A stretch of 10,913 nt of DNA from a bacterium. Lineage in GTDB: Bacteria > Chloroflexota > Dormibacteria > UBA8260 > Bog-877. Positions 1 to 6,943 of the stretch are shown in pieces; position 1 is the first letter of the stretch; each line of letters starts with the position of its first letter. The position numbers and the translations under genes were made by a program. The notes beneath the pieces are model-generated. The model worked only from the letters and a program-made list of their open reading frames with translations, had not been told where the DNA came from and made no database searches. The stretch covers positions 1-10,913 of the forward strand of contig JAKAWF010000097.1 in NCBI GenBank assembly GCA_021817025.1, read 5' to 3'.

Positions 1-887
1 AAGCAGCCAAGCCTGCCCACCGCCATTCCGAGGAACAGACCGGGGGCGCTGGTATCGAGCACACTCCCCAGTGGGAGATGCAGCAGCGCGGTGGCGGCTA
101 CCAGGGCCACGGCGGCGCCGAGGAGGAAGCCTTGGATGCACCATCCGTCCGCACCGAACTCCCGCCACGACCGTAGGTGCAGAGCGAGGTACCACAGCTT
201 CGCTCCCACCAGACCGGCCGCCACCGCCAGCAGCGAGGCGATCAGGACTCTGCCGGGCGTCACGTGCTCATGCGTGGCCAGGGAATGCTGCATGAGCAGC
301 CCGACCAGGACACCCAGAGTGACCAGGAACGTGTAGCTCCCGGGAATGACGGCGGGCCGGGGGTCGAAGCCCGTGAGCGGAGCCAAGCGAGCCCGGACCG
401 GCGAGGCAGGGGCGGTCCCCAGCGCCCACCGCCGCCATGACCAGCTCGCGGGAGCCAGCGTGCGCCGGCGCCAACGAGAGGAGGCTGCGGACCGTCGCAC
501 CTTACCGGCCGTGCCCACGGGGCTCAGGAGCTCGGCGGTGACGGTCCATTCGCCCGGATTGATACCGTCGATGCGGGCTGAGATGGACACTGGCCCACTG
601 TTGGGGACGATGCCGTCGATGCTCTCGTCGTGGATGAATGCGTCCTTGCGGCCACGGAGTCCGGCAACGCCGACACGGCGCCCGGAGAACCGGACGGTCG
701 CGGAGTACGGCCTCCCAGCGTGGCCGGAATCGAACCAGAAACTTGCGGTCAACGCCTGCGGGTCGCCGTTCTCGTCGGACTGTGGGACCAGTGTCGGCAT
801 CTGGCCGGCCGGCTCCGGTCGTTGGCGCGCAGGCCCAACGGAGGCGCCGGGGCGCGACGCCTCCGGCGTCGATCTTGCAGTCTTCAT
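1..887 (-). CDS. Lgt-like (prolipoprotein diacylglyceryl transferase family) membrane protein with N-terminal soluble domain, 3' end outside window
   Basis: The frame is open from ATG at 887 to the window edge (295 full codons), so the C-terminus is missing. Residues about 44-123 look like a small beta-rich domain (TASFWFDSG, ATVRFSGRRVGV, SISARIDGINPGEWTVTAEL). Residues 129-170 are very basic. From about 178 it becomes a membrane protein of Lgt type: VIPGSYTFLVTLGVLVGL, then AAGLVGAKLWYL, then GFLLGAAVALVAA, ending in APGLFLGMAVGRLGCF, the Lgt-family GR-x-GCF signature. Canonical Lgt uses a His-Gly-Gly motif where this protein has CIQGFLLG, so it is probably a divergent relative, and lipoprotein lipidation is not assured. 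There is no signal peptide before the soluble domain. An AGGG sits six bases before the ATG. Family assignment is fairly firm; function is inferred. Confidence 0.75.
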   Translation of the reverse strand, partial: MKTARSTPEASRPGASVGPARQRPEPAGQMPTLVPQSDENGDPQALTASFWFDSGHAGRPYSATVRFSGRRVGVAGLRGRKDAFIHDESIDGIVPNSGPVSISARIDGINPGEWTVTAELLSPVGTAGKVRRSAASSRWRRRTLAPASWSWRRWALGTAPASPVRARLAPLTGFDPRPAVIPGSYTFLVTLGVLVGLLMQHSLATHEHVTPGRVLIASLLAVAAGLVGAKLWYLALHLRSWREFGADGWCIQGFLLGAAVALVAATALLHLPLGSVLDTSAPGLFLGMAVGRLGC

Positions 888-1346
888 AGTAGTCCCTAGC
901 TGTGTCGCAAAAGCAGGAGGCTTCCAGTTCTCGGTGAGGTCCGAGAGGCTCCAGAGTCCCAATACTACTACCGGGGACTAGTTGTCAGACAGAGGGGACG
1001 AGAGGATCTGTGGGGAGCATGCGTTTAGAGCCAGCGATCGGTGCAGCCGGTGGGCCGTTGGCGCCCCTTGAACTCCGGGGTTGGCACCGAGGTTGTGGGA
1101 TTACTGACGCGCTGGCGTCGTCTTCTCTGCTGCTGGATCCGAGGCAGTGATCGGCGGGGTCTGGCGCGGGTGGTGGCGAGGCGGGGCTTGCCCAAGATGG
1201 TGGTTGACCTGGGACAGTGCCAGTACCCCTGCGCAGGCCTGGTGGCGGCATCTCGGTGCAGGCGGTTGCCAGCTTGATCGGTTGTGCTGTCCTGCCCGTG
1301 GTGGTCAGGGGCAGATCCCGGTCGCGATGTATCTGGGCGACCGCCG
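888..1346. other. 459-bp spacer without a convincing gene
   Basis: This lies between the histidine kinase stop and the Lgt-like start. A 121-codon frame on the minus strand (1350-985, TTG start touching the kinase stop) is Pro/Ser/Arg-rich with no recognisable motif, and two plus-strand frames are of the same kind, so none is called. A 6-bp stem (1292-1297 with 1309-1314, 11-nt loop) lies about 33 bases past the kinase stop, and another 6-bp stem lies at 929-946. Neither is followed by a T tract. The Lgt-like gene probably has its own promoter here, but no clear -35/-10 pair is visible. Confidence 0.5.
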
Positions 1347-2762
1347 TCAAACTATGGGTGTGACGGAGGCCGTCTGGTCGATCATCGCCCTTGGGAGCGG
1401 GGCCCCGGCTTGGGGCAGGCGGACGGTGAATGCTGCACCCTTCCCAAGTTCACTTGTCACATCCACATGGCCTCCATGGGCGTCGACGAGCCCACGTACT
1501 ACGGCGAGCCCGATCCCTGATCCTCCGGCGTGTGGCGCGCCCCCACGCCAGAAGCGTTCGAAGACGTGTCCCACGTCCTGGGGGGGGATGCCGGGCCCTG
1601 TGTCGGCGACCTCAAGCACCGCGAAGTTGCCTTCCTGGTGGAGCCGGAGATCGACCCTGCCGCCCGCCGGAGTGAACTTAAGGGCATTGGAGACAAGGTT
1701 CGCAACCACTTGGGCCATCCGAGTGCCGTCGATCTTAGCCAGCGCGTCCACATCGAGGTGAAGCCCAATCTGCACCCCCTTGGCCTGGGCCGTGCCGGCG
1801 AAACCGTTGACCGCCCCCTCCACCACGGGCGCCAGCGGTTGAAGCTGAAGGTGGAGCGAAAAGCCGGCTGCGTCCGCCGACGCCAACGTCTCCAGGTCGC
1901 CGACAAGCCGACACAGGCGCTCCACCTCCTCGGCAAAGGACGCGAGAGCGGCTGGGCCGAGCGGGGTGAGCCCGTCCTCGAGCGCTTCGAGTTCGGCCCG
2001 GACCACGGCTAGAGGGGTTCGCAGCTCGTGGGCCACGTCGGCGATGAAGGTCCGCCGCAGCGAGTCCTCCTCCGACAACGTCTCGGCCATGTGGTCAAAG
2101 GCTCGAGCCATCTCGCCGAGCTCGTCGGTCCGCATCGAGTCCACCCGGGCGGACCAGTCGCCGCTCGCCAGGGATTTCGCCGCGGCGGTGAGGGCCCGGA
2201 CCGGCCCGGTCACCCGGCGGGCCAGTAAGGTGCCGACCGCCAAAGCGACGAGTGTGGCAATGAGGGCGGCGAGGGCGGCGAGGCGGTCGACCGAGCCACG
2301 AAGGGCAGTGTCAGCCCCGGACTGACCCCCTCCGGAGAAAGCGACGACAGCCGTACCGACCACTCTGCCGTCCACCAAGATTGGCAGGTGCACGGCAGCC
2401 CCAAATTTGCCGCTACCCATCATCGCTCGATCCATCGCGGCCATCCCGCTGGAAGCGCTGGTCGTCGTTGGCCACAGCATCTGGCCGTGTCCGTTCTCGA
2501 TAGTCAGGTCCACGCCCTCCATGGCCGCTGCGGCTCCGACGGGCTGCAGGGCTGCCTGGCTCCAACCCCGCTCAGCCAGGTACGAGGAGGACAGCTCGGA
2601 GACGATCCGGTGACCCTCCGCCTGTTGCTGGGCGGAGAGATAAGCACCGAATTGCTGCCCAAATGCGAGGTTCACCAGCAGCGCGGTGATCCCGGCGGCC
2701 ACCAAGGCCACCACCGCGAAAGCCAAGGCCAAACGGAGCGCGTAGGAGGATCTCCTAGCCAT
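1347..2762 (-). CDS. Membrane sensor histidine kinase (HAMP-HisKA-HATPase_c)
   Basis: A 471-residue class I sensor kinase, partner of the preceding response regulator. TM1 is at about 8-33, an extracytoplasmic sensor region at about 35-158, TM2 at about 160-182 and HAMP at about 183-235. The H-box FIADVAHELRTPL has the phosphoacceptor His245. The ATPase part shows the N-box (NLVSNALKF, Asn355/359), G1 (DTGPGI, 387-392), F-box (FERFWRG) and G2 (GSGIGLAVV, from 414). All catalytic motifs are intact. The sensor loop at about 106-116 has four Met within 11 residues (GMAAMDRAMMG), which would suit Cu(I)/Ag(I) sensing, though that is inference. The ATG at 2762 is preferred over an in-frame TTG at 2777, because it overlaps the regulator stop by 8 bases, a typical coupled arrangement. 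The ligand is unknown. Confidence 0.93.
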   Translation of the reverse strand: MARRSSYALRLALAFAVVALVAAGITALLVNLAFGQQFGAYLSAQQQAEGHRIVSELSSSYLAERGWSQAALQPVGAAAAMEGVDLTIENGHGQMLWPTTTSASSGMAAMDRAMMGSGKFGAAVHLPILVDGRVVGTAVVAFSGGGQSGADTALRGSVDRLAALAALIATLVALAVGTLLARRVTGPVRALTAAAKSLASGDWSARVDSMRTDELGEMARAFDHMAETLSEEDSLRRTFIADVAHELRTPLAVVRAELEALEDGLTPLGPAALASFAEEVERLCRLVGDLETLASADAAGFSLHLQLQPLAPVVEGAVNGFAGTAQAKGVQIGLHLDVDALAKIDGTRMAQVVANLVSNALKFTPAGGRVDLRLHQEGNFAVLEVADTGPGIPPQDVGHVFERFWRGGAPHAGGSGIGLAVVRGLVDAHGGHVDVTSELGKGAAFTVRLPQAGAPLPRAMIDQTASVTPIV

Positions 2763-3450
2763 CGCGGCTGACCCCAAGCTTGTAGCCGACTCCTGGCACG
2801 GTCACCACGAATCGGGGTTGGCGCGGATCGTCGCCAAGCTTGCGCCGGAGGTTCTTCACGTGGGCATCGATGGTGCGCTCGTAGCCCTCGTAGTCGGAAC
2901 CTTGGACCCGGTTCAGCAGCTCGTAACGGCTGAAGACTCGACCCGGCGTATGGGCCAGGGCGAGAAGCAGGTCGAACTCGGTCCTGGTGAGGTCCACCCC
3001 GTCCCCAGCCACGATCACGCCTCGCCCCTCACTGTCGATACGCAACCGCCCCTGGTCGAACGCCAGCTCCCCGGCTGCGAGCGGCGCGCTCCGGCGGAGC
3101 ACGGCCTCGACTCGAGCCACGAGTTCGCGGGGGCTGAACGGTTTGACAAGGTAGTCGTCAGCACCCTGGCGAAGGTTGGCCACGCGGTCCTCCTCGGAGG
3201 ACTTGGCCGTCAGGACGATGATCGGCACCTCGTCCAGGGCCCGGAGGGAACGGAGCACCTCCTCACCAGAAAGGTCCGGGAGCATGAGGTCGAGGACCAC
3301 CAGGTCTGGGCGGGCTCGGGCCGCCACTTCAAGTGCTCTCTGGCCGGAATCTGCGATCAGGACTGCGAAACCGGCTGCTTCGAGGTAGCGAGCGACCACA
3401 TCGCGAATCTTGCGCTCGTCATCCACCACCAGCACGCTCGCTCTCCCCAT
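2755..3450 (-). CDS. OmpR/PhoB-family response regulator
   Basis: A 231-residue DNA-binding response regulator. The receiver domain (about 5-118) has the acidic pair Asp10-Asp11, phosphoacceptor Asp54 in VVLDLMLPDLSG, Thr81 in IVLTAK and Lys103 in DDYLVKPFSP. The winged-helix output domain (about 135-228) shows LTRTEFDLLLAL, GRVFSRYELLNRV, the recognition helix RTIDAHVKNLRRKLG and the wing VVTVPGVGYKL. The frame is open further upstream to 3552, but family length and the MGRASVLVVDDE start point to ATG 3450, with GAGG at 3454-3457 close upstream. It is the first gene of a two-gene operon with the kinase at 2762. A palindrome at 3528-3565 and a 10-bp direct repeat at 3475-3509 upstream are candidate autoregulatory sites. 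Target genes are not shown; the neighbouring envelope genes are the natural guess. Confidence 0.94.
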   Translation of the reverse strand: MGRASVLVVDDERKIRDVVARYLEAAGFAVLIADSGQRALEVAARARPDLVVLDLMLPDLSGEEVLRSLRALDEVPIIVLTAKSSEEDRVANLRQGADDYLVKPFSPRELVARVEAVLRRSAPLAAGELAFDQGRLRIDSEGRGVIVAGDGVDLTRTEFDLLLALAHTPGRVFSRYELLNRVQGSDYEGYERTIDAHVKNLRRKLGDDPRQPRFVVTVPGVGYKLGVSRDG

Positions 3451-3474
3451 GACCCTCGGAGACCTCAGGAAGTT

Positions 3475-3509
3475 GACGCGAGAGGGCTGGGGCAAGCCAG
3501 ACGCGAGAG
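3475..3509. promoter_or_regulatory. 10-bp direct repeat upstream of the response regulator
   Basis: GACGCGAGAG occurs at 3475-3484 and again at 3500-3509, 25 bases apart, within 60 bases of the regulator start. OmpR-family proteins often bind direct repeats, but usually with 10-11 base spacing, so this is only a candidate site; chance is possible in such GC-rich DNA. Confidence 0.25.
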
Positions 3510-3527
3510 CGGCGTCGAGGCGGCTTG

Positions 3528-3565
3528 GTTGTGACGACGCCTGGCCAGGCACACGTCACCACAAC
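3528..3565. promoter_or_regulatory. Nested palindrome upstream of the two-component operon
   Basis: A perfect 12-bp palindrome GCCTGGCCAGGC (3539-3550) is enclosed by GTGACG (3531-3536) and CGTCAC (3554-3559), and further by GTTGTG (3528-3533) and CACAAC (3560-3565), which overlaps the first arm. It lies 78-115 bases before the response-regulator start, where an operator or leader hairpin would be expected. A TTGTCACGA at 3566-3574 resembles TTGTGACGA at 3530-3538. The binding protein is unknown. Confidence 0.4.
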
Positions 3566-4210
3566 TTGTCACGAGTCTGTGCCTAAGGCGGGCCATCAGT
3601 ACCCCTTACTTCGTGCGGTACCAGGTGCAACTGGCGGGCGCTCGAGCAGCATCCCCGGCTGCCGCGGGTTGGCTCCGGAAGAGGGTCAGCCGGCCCCCGC
3701 TCTGGCGCGGGCTGAGCCGTGGGTCCACGACGGTCATCGCAATGAGGAGGATCTCCATGCGACGCTCGAACTCCGGAGCAACCCAGCCGACAGCTTCGCG
3801 ATCCTCGCGGCTCTGTCCCCTCTCCTGTATCACTTCCCCTACTCCACCCGGCGAGCGAACTGGGGGTACAGGGTACCTTCGCAAGCGCACAACGCTGCCG
3901 GCGCTGTCTGATCGGGGCACCGGCTGCTTGAGGTTGACCACCGCGCCCAGGTGGGTGCTGAGAAACGCAGCCTGCGAAGACCCGCGCTTCGGGCGCTTGC
4001 GAGCGGGTCGTGGAATCAACCGACGTTGTAGTAGTGGTGGGAGGATTTGCTGACGCGGCTGGATGGGCCATCCGACGTAATCACGAAAGACACTTTCTGA
4101 ACAGCGACCGGCCGCTCGGCCAGGCTCCGCGGTACGCCGAGCCGGGGGCGTTTGCCAACGCATACCGTCGCTTCGGACCACCCGCCTGACATCGGTGCGG
4201 ATAGAGGTCT
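3566..4210. other. Spacer without a convincing gene between cupredoxin and two-component operon
   Basis: Together with 3451-3565 this makes about 760 bases between genes. Long open frames exist on both strands (minus 4071-3583 and 4436-3606, plus 3613-4053), but they overlap each other, are Arg/Pro/Ser-rich and show no family motif. One of them also runs into the cupredoxin gene in another frame. Inverted repeats are seen: GCTCGGC/GCCGAGC (4114-4120 with 4136-4142) about 70-100 bases past the cupredoxin stop, GACCCGC/GCGGGTC (3979-3985 with 4003-4009), and TCGCAAGCGC (3879-3888) with its complement at 3993-4002. No T tract follows on the minus strand. A decayed gene is possible but not demonstrable. 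Confidence 0.4.
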
Positions 4211-5029
4211 TCAGGCAACGACCAGAGTGCCCCACATCCCCGAGGCGGCGTGGCCTGGGACTGGGCAAATGTAGTGGTAGGTGCCCGGAGGGGGCGCTGT
4301 GAAGTGGAGCGTCCGGCCGTACCAGTTGGAGGCCGAAGGAGGGTTCACCGGCATGGCGAAGGCCCCTGGGGCCGCTATTTGTCCAGCCATCATTGCCATG
4401 ACTGGGAACGGGGGGCCAGCCGTGGTCAGCTCCCAACCGTGGATTGTTCCGGGGTCCCCGTCGGCAAAGTTGACCGTCACCGAGCTACCTGCTGGGATAA
4501 CGATGGTCGGGTTCACCCTGCCATCCGCCTGCCAGTACATGCCAGATCTCCCCGGTGGAGCTCCGACCATGACCAAGTCCACCTGGCTGGTGTGGTAGGT
4601 GATGCGGTTTGCAGCTGGGTCGACACTCGTCCCGGGAACCAAACTGGTCACCAGACGACTGAGGGCGCTTGCCGAGGTCACCGACGGCGAACCGCCTGTC
4701 ATTCCCGCTCCGTAGCCACCCGGGCCACCTGTTGATCCACCCATCATGCCCGACCCGTAGCCACCTGAGCCACCTGTTGATCCACCCATCATGCCCGACC
4801 CGTAGCCACCCGAGGACCTGAGGGTTCCCGGCGATGGGATCTGGTTCCCGGTACCTGTGGCTGAGGTGGGGGAGGAGATGGATCCCGCCGCGTATGCGAT
4901 CCCGCCTCCCATGAGAAGACCCCCGCCCAGGACCACGGCAATGGTCAAGCCGCGCCAGCCTCTCCACCCTGGGTGATGCTGCGAGGGGGTCGCCGTCCGA
5001 TCGGTGTAGTCGCTCGTGGCTGTGTTCAT
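4211..5029 (-). CDS. Membrane-anchored rusticyanin/sulfocyanin-like blue copper protein
   Basis: A 272-residue protein with a cytoplasmic N-terminus, one membrane segment at about 24-46 (TIAVVLGGGLLMGGGIAYAA), then a Gly/Tyr/Met repeat linker (three units around GGYGSGMMGGSTG), and a C-terminal cupredoxin domain from about 120 to 272. The four type-1 copper ligands are visible: His197 (GTIHGW), Cys255, His260 and Met265 in CPVPGHAASGM. The C-x4-H-x4-M loop with PGHAASGMWG and the upstream PPFPVM segment match rusticyanin and sulfocyanin, electron carriers known from acidophilic respiratory chains. It should accept or donate single electrons outside the membrane. The start is uncertain: ATG 5029 gives a sensible short cytoplasmic tail but has a poor ribosome site; an in-frame ATG at 5101 would add 24 low-complexity residues. 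No copper exporter lies beside it. Confidence 0.88.
   Translation of the reverse strand: MNTATSDYTDRTATPSQHHPGWRGWRGLTIAVVLGGGLLMGGGIAYAAGSISSPTSATGTGNQIPSPGTLRSSGGYGSGMMGGSTGGSGGYGSGMMGGSTGGPGGYGAGMTGGSPSVTSASALSRLVTSLVPGTSVDPAANRITYHTSQVDLVMVGAPPGRSGMYWQADGRVNPTIVIPAGSSVTVNFADGDPGTIHGWELTTAGPPFPVMAMMAGQIAAPGAFAMPVNPPSASNWYGRTLHFTAPPPGTYHYICPVPGHAASGMWGTLVVA
4679..4810. repeat. 45-bp tandem repeat encoding the Gly/Met linker
   Basis: Two 42-base identical copies at 4724-4765 and 4769-4810 recur with a 45-base period (15 codons), and a diverged third copy lies at about 4679-4720. On the minus strand they encode GGYGSGMMGGSTG-type units in the cupredoxin linker. Near identity of two copies suggests recent duplication, and copy number may vary. 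Confidence 0.85.
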
Positions 5030-5224
5030 GCTGCTCAGCCTAAATGGCGGCTGTGAAGAACCAGCGAAGGATCGGCGAAGCGGACGAGGGGATCGCGGCA
5101 TTCCCAGCGCACACGCCGTTCCAATTCCCGGCCTCGTCGAGCCAGAGGTTCATGCGCTCTGCTGGTGGTGCAGGTGGTCGGGGCATCTCGTCTCATCAGG
5201 CGACCGTGCGGGCCGGTGAGGCCG

Positions 5225-5737
5225 TCATCCGAGGAGACTGCCTGCCGTAGAGGTACGGAGGGCTCCGGTCAGGTAGGCAGCAAAGCTCGCGAGGAACCCG
5301 ATGGCCATCAGGTAGGAGTCCACGTTGTTGTGGCCGAACATGAAGAACGAGATCCCCCCGTAGCCGGCGACGAGGAGGGCGGCGAGCCCCGCAGCGCTCC
5401 AAACGATCGCGAAGCGGTCCGCCGACCCGGCTGCGACGATGAGCGCGACTACCGCGAGCACGACGAGGAGCATGCCGAGCATCATGTGGACCATGAGCAC
5501 CGGTCCGGACGAGAACATGGTGCCGAACCTCCCCATCATGGATTGCCCCCCTCCCCGAGCGCCGCGGCCGACCGGTGGCAGGTTGACGTAGAGGTTGACG
5601 TACATCCCGAGCAGGAACTGGATGGCGAGTAGCGCGCAGACAACCAACGCGAACCCCCGAGCTGCTCCAGGTGCCGAACGGCTCGGGATCTCGGAGGGCC
5701 GAGACGGCCCAGATGCAGCGCTGGTCGAACCGATCAT
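5225..5737 (-). CDS. Four-helix membrane protein of unknown function
   Basis: A 170-residue protein that I do not recognise as a named family. After a polar, Ser/Pro-rich N-terminus (1-27), four hydrophobic segments follow at about 28-50, 79-103, 109-134 and 141-160. Features include LLGMYVNLYVNLP after TM1, a Gly/Arg/Met loop (about 57-75) and a VHMMLGM motif with His84 in TM2; a second His136 follows TM3. Paired membrane histidines could bind haem or metal, but this is speculation. The ATG at 5737 overlaps the methyltransferase stop as ATGA and has no ribosome site of its own, indicating translational coupling. A longer in-frame start upstream (5815) is unlikely, since it would lie well inside the methyltransferase. 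A 195-base gap to the cupredoxin shows no gene. Confidence 0.78.
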   Translation of the reverse strand: MIGSTSAASGPSRPSEIPSRSAPGAARGFALVVCALLAIQFLLGMYVNLYVNLPPVGRGARGGGQSMMGRFGTMFSSGPVLMVHMMLGMLLVVLAVVALIVAAGSADRFAIVWSAAGLAALLVAGYGGISFFMFGHNNVDSYLMAIGFLASFAAYLTGALRTSTAGSLLG

Positions 5738-6483
5738 GGCCGGGTGGCTTGTCCGATGACCATGGGGGAGACCGGGGCTGCGAGCACGCAGGGGCGAAAG
5801 CGGAAACGCCGGCACGAGACATCCTGGAAGCCAGCCTGCTCGATCGCGGCCACCGTGCTCCGGGAGGTGTGGCAGCCTCCGCCCAGGTGCGGCCAGAACA
5901 GATCAACCCCGCGTTGGAGGCGAGCAAGCCGAGGATCCTCAGCCAGCACGTGCTCGTAGAAGTGCAGTTTGCCGTCAGGGCGCAGAACCCGTCGCAATTC
6001 CTCCAGGGCAGCCGCCTGGTCGGGCACGGAGCACAGCACGAGTGAGGCGACCGCCATGTCGAACTCCCCGTCCTCAAAGGGGAGAGTGTCGGCCACTGCC
6101 TCCACCACCCGTACCGGAACTGGGGCGCGGAGTGCGGCGGCGACAGCCCGGGCTCGTAGGTACGGCTCTGGCTCTACGGCCACCACCTCGGTGACTGAGC
6201 TGGGATAGCGGGCGAAGTTGAGTCCCGTGCCCGCACCGAGCTCGACCACCCTGCCGCTGAGTCCAGCAAGCAGCTCGTCACGGTGACCGGCGATACCCGA
6301 TTCCTCAGCCATGGGTGCGAAGCGTGCGAAAAAACGGGCAAACAGCGGGTGTGTGACGGGGGCTCCCGGCACCTCAGCGCACCTCGCGCGCTCCCCAGAG
6401 CCCTGCCACCGCTTGGCGATCACGGCCCCGGTCATCAGGGCAGCTGCGGCGGTCACGCGGCGCCGGGTGAGATGCAGTCTCAT
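5734..6483 (-). CDS. Class I SAM-dependent methyltransferase, METTL7-like
   Basis: A 249-residue Rossmann-type methyltransferase. SAM motif I is VVELGAGTGLNF (79-90), the acidic residue closing the second strand is Glu104 in VVAVEPEPY, and motif IV is FDMAVASLVLCSV (about 141-153). The C-terminal stretch KLHFYEHVLAEDP followed by DLFWPHLGGGCHTSRST (172-210) resembles the METTL7/TMT1 group, whose animal members methylate thiols and sulfide. A short hydrophobic N-terminus (about 10-24) could anchor it to the membrane, as in METTL7. ATG 6483 has a strong AGGAGG six bases upstream. The next gene overlaps by four bases, so the two products probably work together. The substrate is not shown; UbiE-type quinone methylation or a lipid substrate are alternatives. 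Confidence 0.87.
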   Translation of the reverse strand: MRLHLTRRRVTAAAALMTGAVIAKRWQGSGERARCAEVPGAPVTHPLFARFFARFAPMAEESGIAGHRDELLAGLSGRVVELGAGTGLNFARYPSSVTEVVAVEPEPYLRARAVAAALRAPVPVRVVEAVADTLPFEDGEFDMAVASLVLCSVPDQAAALEELRRVLRPDGKLHFYEHVLAEDPRLARLQRGVDLFWPHLGGGCHTSRSTVAAIEQAGFQDVSCRRFRFRPCVLAAPVSPMVIGQATRP

Positions 6484-6801
6484 TGAGATCCTCCTATGCG
6501 GCTCGACCGTTGGTATGAAGTCCCGCTCTGGGCGCCCCCGTCACCCCGATCACCACGTCCAGCCGACGGGCTGTCCTGTAACCGACCGCGAGTGATTGTC
6601 GGGTCGAGGGCGTGGAGGAGAAGGGGTCGCACGCCGCAGCCAGCGGCCAATGCGCGGTGCGTGCTCAAGGTTTCGCTGGTTCCGGCGAGCCTGGGCGAGT
6701 CGCCAGCACAGGCCAGACCTCCCGGAGAAATCGGCACCGCCTTCGGGGGGCTCCCACCGCCTACATCTCTGAGCGGGGTCCAAGAGGATCTGGTAAGGGC
6801 T
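6484..6801. other. Spacer upstream of the methyltransferase gene, no gene seen
   Basis: This is the part of the 460-base gap between the L,D-transpeptidase and the methyltransferase outside the inverted-repeat element. Open frames on both strands here (minus 6947-6480, minus 6852-6550, plus 6496-6855) are mutually overlapping, Arg/Pro/Ser-rich and motif-free. It presumably holds the promoter of the methyltransferase unit, but no clear box could be chosen. Confidence 0.45.
6490..6495 (-). promoter_or_regulatory. Strong ribosome binding site of the methyltransferase gene
   Basis: AGGAGG on the minus strand, six bases before ATG 6483. It is one of the best sites in the window and fixes this start, marking the beginning of a new translation unit after the 460-bp spacer. 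Confidence 0.8.
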
Positions 6802-6929
6802 TTGGAGGTAAGGCCTTGCCATCTGAGTGCAGTAGCTGCACCTCGGCCACAATAACTTGTGTGCATTCGCCCCTTCTGACTACCAGATATTGAGCTTACT
6901 GCGCTCAGATGGAAAGGCCTATTGGAGGT
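6802..6929. mobile_element. Miniature inverted-repeat element flanked by 8-bp direct repeats (MITE-like)
   Basis: The left arm (6811-6834, AGGCCTTGCCATCTGAGTGC then AGTA) and the complement of the right arm (6920-6897) match at 22 of 24 positions; with one single-base gap the match continues for three more bases. Immediately outside lie identical direct repeats TTGGAGGT at 6802-6809 and 6922-6929. Inverted repeats bounded by a short direct duplication are the hallmark of a transposed element with no coding capacity; the core is about 112 bases. It begins 15 bases past the L,D-transpeptidase stop, so it could also act as a transcript-end hairpin (24-bp stem, about 62-nt loop). No T tract follows. 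The parent transposase is not in the window. Confidence 0.6.
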
Positions 6930-6943
6930 TTCCTGAGCTGGGT

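Noticed and set aside
1292..1314. Hairpin past the histidine kinase as an intrinsic terminator
   Set aside because: The stem is only six base pairs with an 11-nt loop and no T tract.
985..1350. 121-codon minus-strand frame with TTG touching the kinase stop
   Set aside because: The stop-start overlap is tempting, but there is no ribosome site evaluated as strong, composition is Pro/Ser-rich and no domain is visible.
1147..1761. 204-codon plus-strand frame
   Set aside because: More than half lies antisense to the well-supported histidine kinase.
3613..4053. 146-codon plus-strand frame that at first looked like a transposase remnant
   Set aside because: No DDE, helix-turn-helix or recombinase motif could be found, and no bounding inverted repeats.
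3606..4436. 276-codon open frame on the minus strand
   Set aside because: It overlaps the 3' end of the cupredoxin gene in another frame, is rich in Arg, Pro and Ser, and has no family motif; it is typical of high-GC shadow frames.
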